From contig RCAB01000335.1 in NCBI GenBank assembly GCA_003640385.1, positions 383 through 64,382 of the forward strand: DNA of 64,000 nt, written 5' to 3'. This DNA comes from Setaria digitata. Its lineage: Eukaryota > Nematoda > Chromadorea > Rhabditida > Setariidae. The notes beneath the pieces were generated by a model. The model saw nothing but the letters and a program-made list of their open reading frames with translations. It was not told the DNA's origin and made no database searches. Each line of letters opens with the position of its first letter. Position 1 is the first letter of the stretch. Shown one piece after another: positions 63,101 to 64,000 of the stretch. The translations under genes were made by a program, and so were the position numbers.

Positions 63101-63502
63101 AAATAATGTTGCTATCACCTATTAATTAGCAGAGAATTAAATTATTTCATATTCGTTTTACTGTAATTACAAAATTCTACCTNAATTTATAAATATTGTT
63201 GCTATAACCTATTAATTGGCAGAGAATTAAATTATTTCATATTCGTTTTACTGTAATTACAAAATTCTACCTCACAGTAATTGAGGAAAAAATGATGAAA
63301 AAGGGAAAAATATTTTAAACAAATATTTTTCCATTATTTGTACATTTATTAATATTAATTGAAATTTAGGACAATTATGATAAACAAATTTGGATTTCGG
63401 GTGCCACAGTTCCAGTAACGCACTGCGGATGGTTAAGTACTCGTACCGGTAATATTGGTTTTCAAAATTGCAACAATTTATTGTCATTTGTATGTGAAAA
63501 AG
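22495..63502 (+). CDS. bark: Anakonda/Bark beetle-like triple-repeat SRCR, beta-helix, CUB and lectin protein (3' end outside window)
   Basis: Forty-five exons in the window encode at least 2,759 residues; every internal junction keeps phase. Exon 1 is 22495-22732; the rest are listed under the modules. The start is the first ATG after an in-frame stop (22423) and opens a signal peptide. Order: signal peptide; module 1 (about 80-941); module 2 (942-1779); module 3 (1780-2637); C-type lectin-like domain (2638-2759). Each module holds one SRCR domain, parallel beta-helix repeats, a CUB-like domain and a closing N-x-W-G motif. Known of the family: Drosophila Anakonda/Bark beetle, about 3,100 residues with this architecture, sits at epithelial tricellular junctions. 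Inferred: a junctional or cuticle-epithelium adhesion role here. The frame reaches TGA at 63505, but a donor (G|GTTGAA) at 63503 and the missing transmembrane segment argue the gene continues. Confidence 0.9.
22733..24600 (+). other. Intron 1 of the giant gene
   Basis: A 1.87-kb AT-rich intron. It contains an (AT)n tract at about 24139-24228 with a single n at 24229, where no flanking duplication is visible. No coding signal seen. Confidence 0.7.
24765..28524 (+). other. Intron 2 of the giant gene (3.8 kb)
   Basis: The largest intron. It contains an (AT)n microsatellite and many poly-A and poly-T tracts, but no nested gene or transposon that I can support. Open frames are low-complexity on both strands. 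Confidence 0.6.
25320..25428. repeat. AT microsatellite in intron 2
   Basis: About 45 bp of uninterrupted (AT)n followed by TATTATATAT-type interrupted repeats. Confidence 0.95.
28600..30048 (+). other. SRCR domain 1
   Basis: Encoded by exons 3-5, residues about 160-265. It starts RLIDGSSVRQGRLQI and has RWRSIC, TACRSMGF and a final IRCWG, the usual SRCR landmarks. Six cysteines are present. The exon 3 donor at 28689 and acceptor ending 29471 rebuild Asn before WTSTDIATAC. Confidence 0.85.
30095..30415. repeat. Degenerate TATCATTATTTA repeat in intron 5
   Basis: About 300 bp of imperfect ATTATTTATCATT motifs, including two longer related units (about 30234-30298 and 30340-30410) beginning AATCACT(G/A)TTATTTATCATT. 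Confidence 0.7.
31128..31545. repeat. Diverged ACCGTAG minisatellite in intron 6
   Basis: At least five related units starting (T/C)ACCGTAGTTT or TTACCGTAACTT near 31132, 31200, 31262, 31366 and 31516. The better ones continue with ACGA(A/G)CTTAATTTATTT about 20 nt later. Spacing is irregular, about 60-150 bp. Confidence 0.75.
33339..34713 (+). other. CUB-like domain 1
   Basis: Exons 9-11, residues about 416-574. Alternating strands with paired cysteines (DMC, PCWM, IICDASANFNGC) and a closing hydrophobic strand (INLIFRIHATAT) resemble the CUB beta-sandwich. The assignment rests mainly on its position matching the clearer third copy. Confidence 0.5.
36657..37113. repeat. Duplicated intron 13 segment around single n at 36881
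   Basis: Copies 36657-36880 and 36882-37113 (both starting GTTCCAATTTTGATTTAAAT and ending GGACTGTTTGT) differ by a few SNPs and small indels. Probable assembly join. Confidence 0.85.
38347..38556. repeat. Duplicated exon 15 end and intron around single n at 38451
   Basis: Copies 38347-38450 and 38453-38556, 104 bp each with one visible difference. The first includes the last 17 nt of exon 15 and its donor; the second repeats them inside the intron. Confidence 0.85.
38662..38888. repeat. Duplicated intron 15 segment around single n at 38775
   Basis: Copies 38662-38774 and 38776-38888, 113 bp each, differing at a few bases. Confidence 0.85.
40469..41223 (+). other. SRCR domain 2
   Basis: Exons 18-19, residues about 1054-1150. 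IRLVDENDN, GRLEVYVNGQWGTIC, LACNQLGL, NIRCEENEYDITRC and AISC are classic SRCR signatures. Only five cysteines are visible against six in copies 1 and 3. Confidence 0.9.
42290..42545. repeat. ACCGTA / TACTGTAAT motif cluster in intron 20
   Basis: Repeated short motifs (ACTGTAAT, ACCGTA, ATACTGTGACAG) at irregular spacing, locally less AT-rich than the surrounding intron. The motifs resemble those of the intron 6 array. Confidence 0.45.
43319..44467 (+). other. CUB-like domain 2
   Basis: Exons 22-23, residues about 1343-1433, starting after CPLALLDPCVYEM and ending with a hydrophobic strand (PSVIILVLFLD). It occupies the place of CUB-like domains 1 and 3 in the module plan; the match to CUB itself is weak. 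Confidence 0.45.
44004..44200. repeat. 41-bp tandem repeat plus inverted copy in intron 22
   Basis: Units 44004-44044 and 44045-44085 (GTAAATTG(T/A)CGAAGTTATC...) differ at one base. At 44181-44200 the sequence AATAAGAAACGATAACTTCG is the exact reverse complement of 20 nt within each unit, so a 20-bp hairpin can form just upstream of exon 23. Confidence 0.9.
48143..48177. repeat. GA dinucleotide microsatellite
   Basis: (GA)n tract in intron 27. Confidence 0.95.
49054..51023 (+). other. Intron 28 separating modules 2 and 3
   Basis: A 1.97-kb AT-rich intron without visible coding content. It contains two duplicated segments around single n bases: 50190-50267 / 50272-50349 (n at 50271) and 50584-50687 / 50690-50788 (n at 50688; the second copy lacks 5 nt). 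Confidence 0.8.
53268..54101 (+). other. SRCR domain 3
   Basis: Exons 31-32, residues about 1941-2052. FKLRLNG, GEWIPSC, VVCRELGFHTG, PRECIGNELRLDQC and YIHC mark the fold. Six cysteines are visible. The exon 31/32 junction falls just before VVCRELGF, a place where SRCR genes often carry no intron. Confidence 0.85.
56211..57156 (+). other. CUB-like domain 3
   Basis: Exons 36-37, residues about 2172-2311. It begins LDICAAQKQF, contains DCVKTF and NLYNGSRTNLGRTDSITLYS, and ends SLLAIHVRASAANGIYGFIA followed by EITVIP. The terminal G-I-Y-G-F-x-A-x-I/V strand is the usual CUB ending. Confidence 0.65.
58381..58428 (+). repeat. Exon 39 fragment copied in intron 38
   Basis: TTCGAGAATGTGCTTTTATG followed by CATAAT(C)CCAATGCTA matches 58603-58640 of exon 39 with a few substitutions. 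No n is nearby, and the copy has no usable splice sites, so it looks like a decayed partial exon duplication. Confidence 0.8.
59176..59472. repeat. Duplicated exon 40 acceptor around single n at 59324
   Basis: Copies 59176-59323 and 59325-59472, 148 bp each with several SNPs. Both contain TTTTTGCAG and the first 17 nt of exon 40; only the second runs on into the exon, so the acceptor at 59455 is taken as real. Confidence 0.85.
59845..60166. repeat. Duplicated intron 40 segment around single n at 60005
   Basis: Copies 59845-60004 and 60007-60166, 160 bp each, differing at a few bases. Confidence 0.85.
62393..62630. repeat. Duplicated intron 43 segment around single n at 62511
   Basis: Copies 62393-62510 and 62513-62630, 118 bp each with several SNPs. 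Confidence 0.85.
63094..63272. repeat. Duplicated intron 44 segment around single n at 63183
   Basis: Copies 63094-63182 and 63184-63272, 89 bp each with three or so SNPs. Confidence 0.85.
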
Positions 63503-64000
63503 GTTGAAAATTCTTATTAAATGAATTTCTTACAATCTTAATTGATTAATTGTCAATTGAATTGCAATAACAAATTGAATGAAAATGCATAATTTAAAAA
63601 AAAAAAAAAAAAAAATTAGGCTGTGATTATTTATATTATCAGTGAGTCTAATTAAGTTGTGATAGTCAACTAATTAAGCCACTGAGTGTTTGAGCTACTA
63701 GTATCAGTGATTTTAATTTGTTTACTGTAAACATCAATTAATTGTTTTAGTTATTATTGATTGTGTTTTACTTTTATGCGAACTAGATCAAATCAAATAG
63801 TTTGGCGAGAAAAAAAAAATGGAAAAAACAAAATCAAAATCGGAGTGGAATAATAGCCTGAAAGCAGAAAATTAGAAATACAATGAAATAGGGGTATTAG
63901 TTGTAGTTACACTTTGTTGCGGTATATGAAGCACAGTACATTTAATTACAGTACATTCAGTTGCAGCATGTTTAAAAATAGTCCATTTAATTCTGAATTA
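63503..64000 (+). other. Probable intron 45 or 3' UTR; window end
   Basis: No exon seen. There is no AATAAA close to the TGA at 63505, which mildly favours an intron. Near the end, ACAGTACATT(T/C)A(A/G)TT repeats twice at 63935-63965. Confidence 0.5.

Larger units (their letters stand above)
61956..63502 (+). other. C-type lectin-like domain (exons 43-45)
   Basis: Exons 61956-62062, 62738-62863 and 63370-63502 (residues 2638-2759). Six cysteines in the long-form CTLD order: DCPAGW, KSCFLY, KFCQ, THCGW, FQNCNN and FVCEK, with IWISGAT in place of the WIGL core. No EPN, QPD or WND calcium/sugar motif is present, so calcium-dependent sugar binding is unlikely. The last codons run GAA AAA G|GTTGAA: either a splice to an exon outside the window or a stop at 63505-63507. 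Confidence 0.85.

Noticed and set aside
1..64000. Transposons or bacterial (Wolbachia-type) insertions
   Set aside because: No transposase-like frame, long terminal repeats or block of different base composition was seen.

Overview
The window is nuclear DNA of a nematode, most likely a filarial or related clade III species. The support is a very AT-rich background with poly-T and AT tracts, small exons separated by introns of about 0.2-4 kb, and acceptors of the nematode TTTTCAG/TTTTGCAG type, including an acceptor 11 nt upstream of a start codon as expected for spliced-leader trans-splicing. Protein similarity was judged by eye from remembered families; no search was run. I see no rRNA, tRNA, CRISPR or intact transposon.

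Layout. 1-2349: no recognised gene. 2350-4068 (+): two-exon gene for a 206-residue basic, probably disordered protein of unknown function. 5739-6823 (-): three-exon gene for tubulin-binding cofactor A (122 aa), convergent with the first gene. 7994-15283 (+): a 21-exon gene for Vps39/Vam6, the HOPS tethering subunit (about 909 aa), divergent from TBCA across 1.2 kb. 15284-22494: 7 kb of gene-poor, repeat-rich DNA. 22495 to at least 63502 (+): one giant gene of 45 exons in the window, open at its 3' end. All internal exon phases in the three recognised genes were followed from splice site to splice site and agree.

The giant gene is the main result. It encodes a secreted or type I membrane protein of at least 2,759 residues: signal peptide, then three consecutive modules of 862, 838 and 858 residues, then a C-type lectin-like domain. 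Each module has the same order: opening beta-strand segment, SRCR domain, parallel beta-helix repeats, a CUB-like domain, more beta-helix, and a closing N-(N/W/Y)-W-G motif. This is the plan of Drosophila Anakonda/Bark beetle, the triple-repeat protein that organises tricellular junctions in epithelia. The transmembrane segment and tail expected after the lectin domain would lie beyond 64000.

The assembly has 12 single-n positions. Eleven sit exactly between two near-identical direct copies of about 70-230 bp that differ by SNPs and small indels, which looks like unmerged allelic contig ends rather than real tandem duplication. One touches a splice acceptor of the giant gene and another an exon 3' end.
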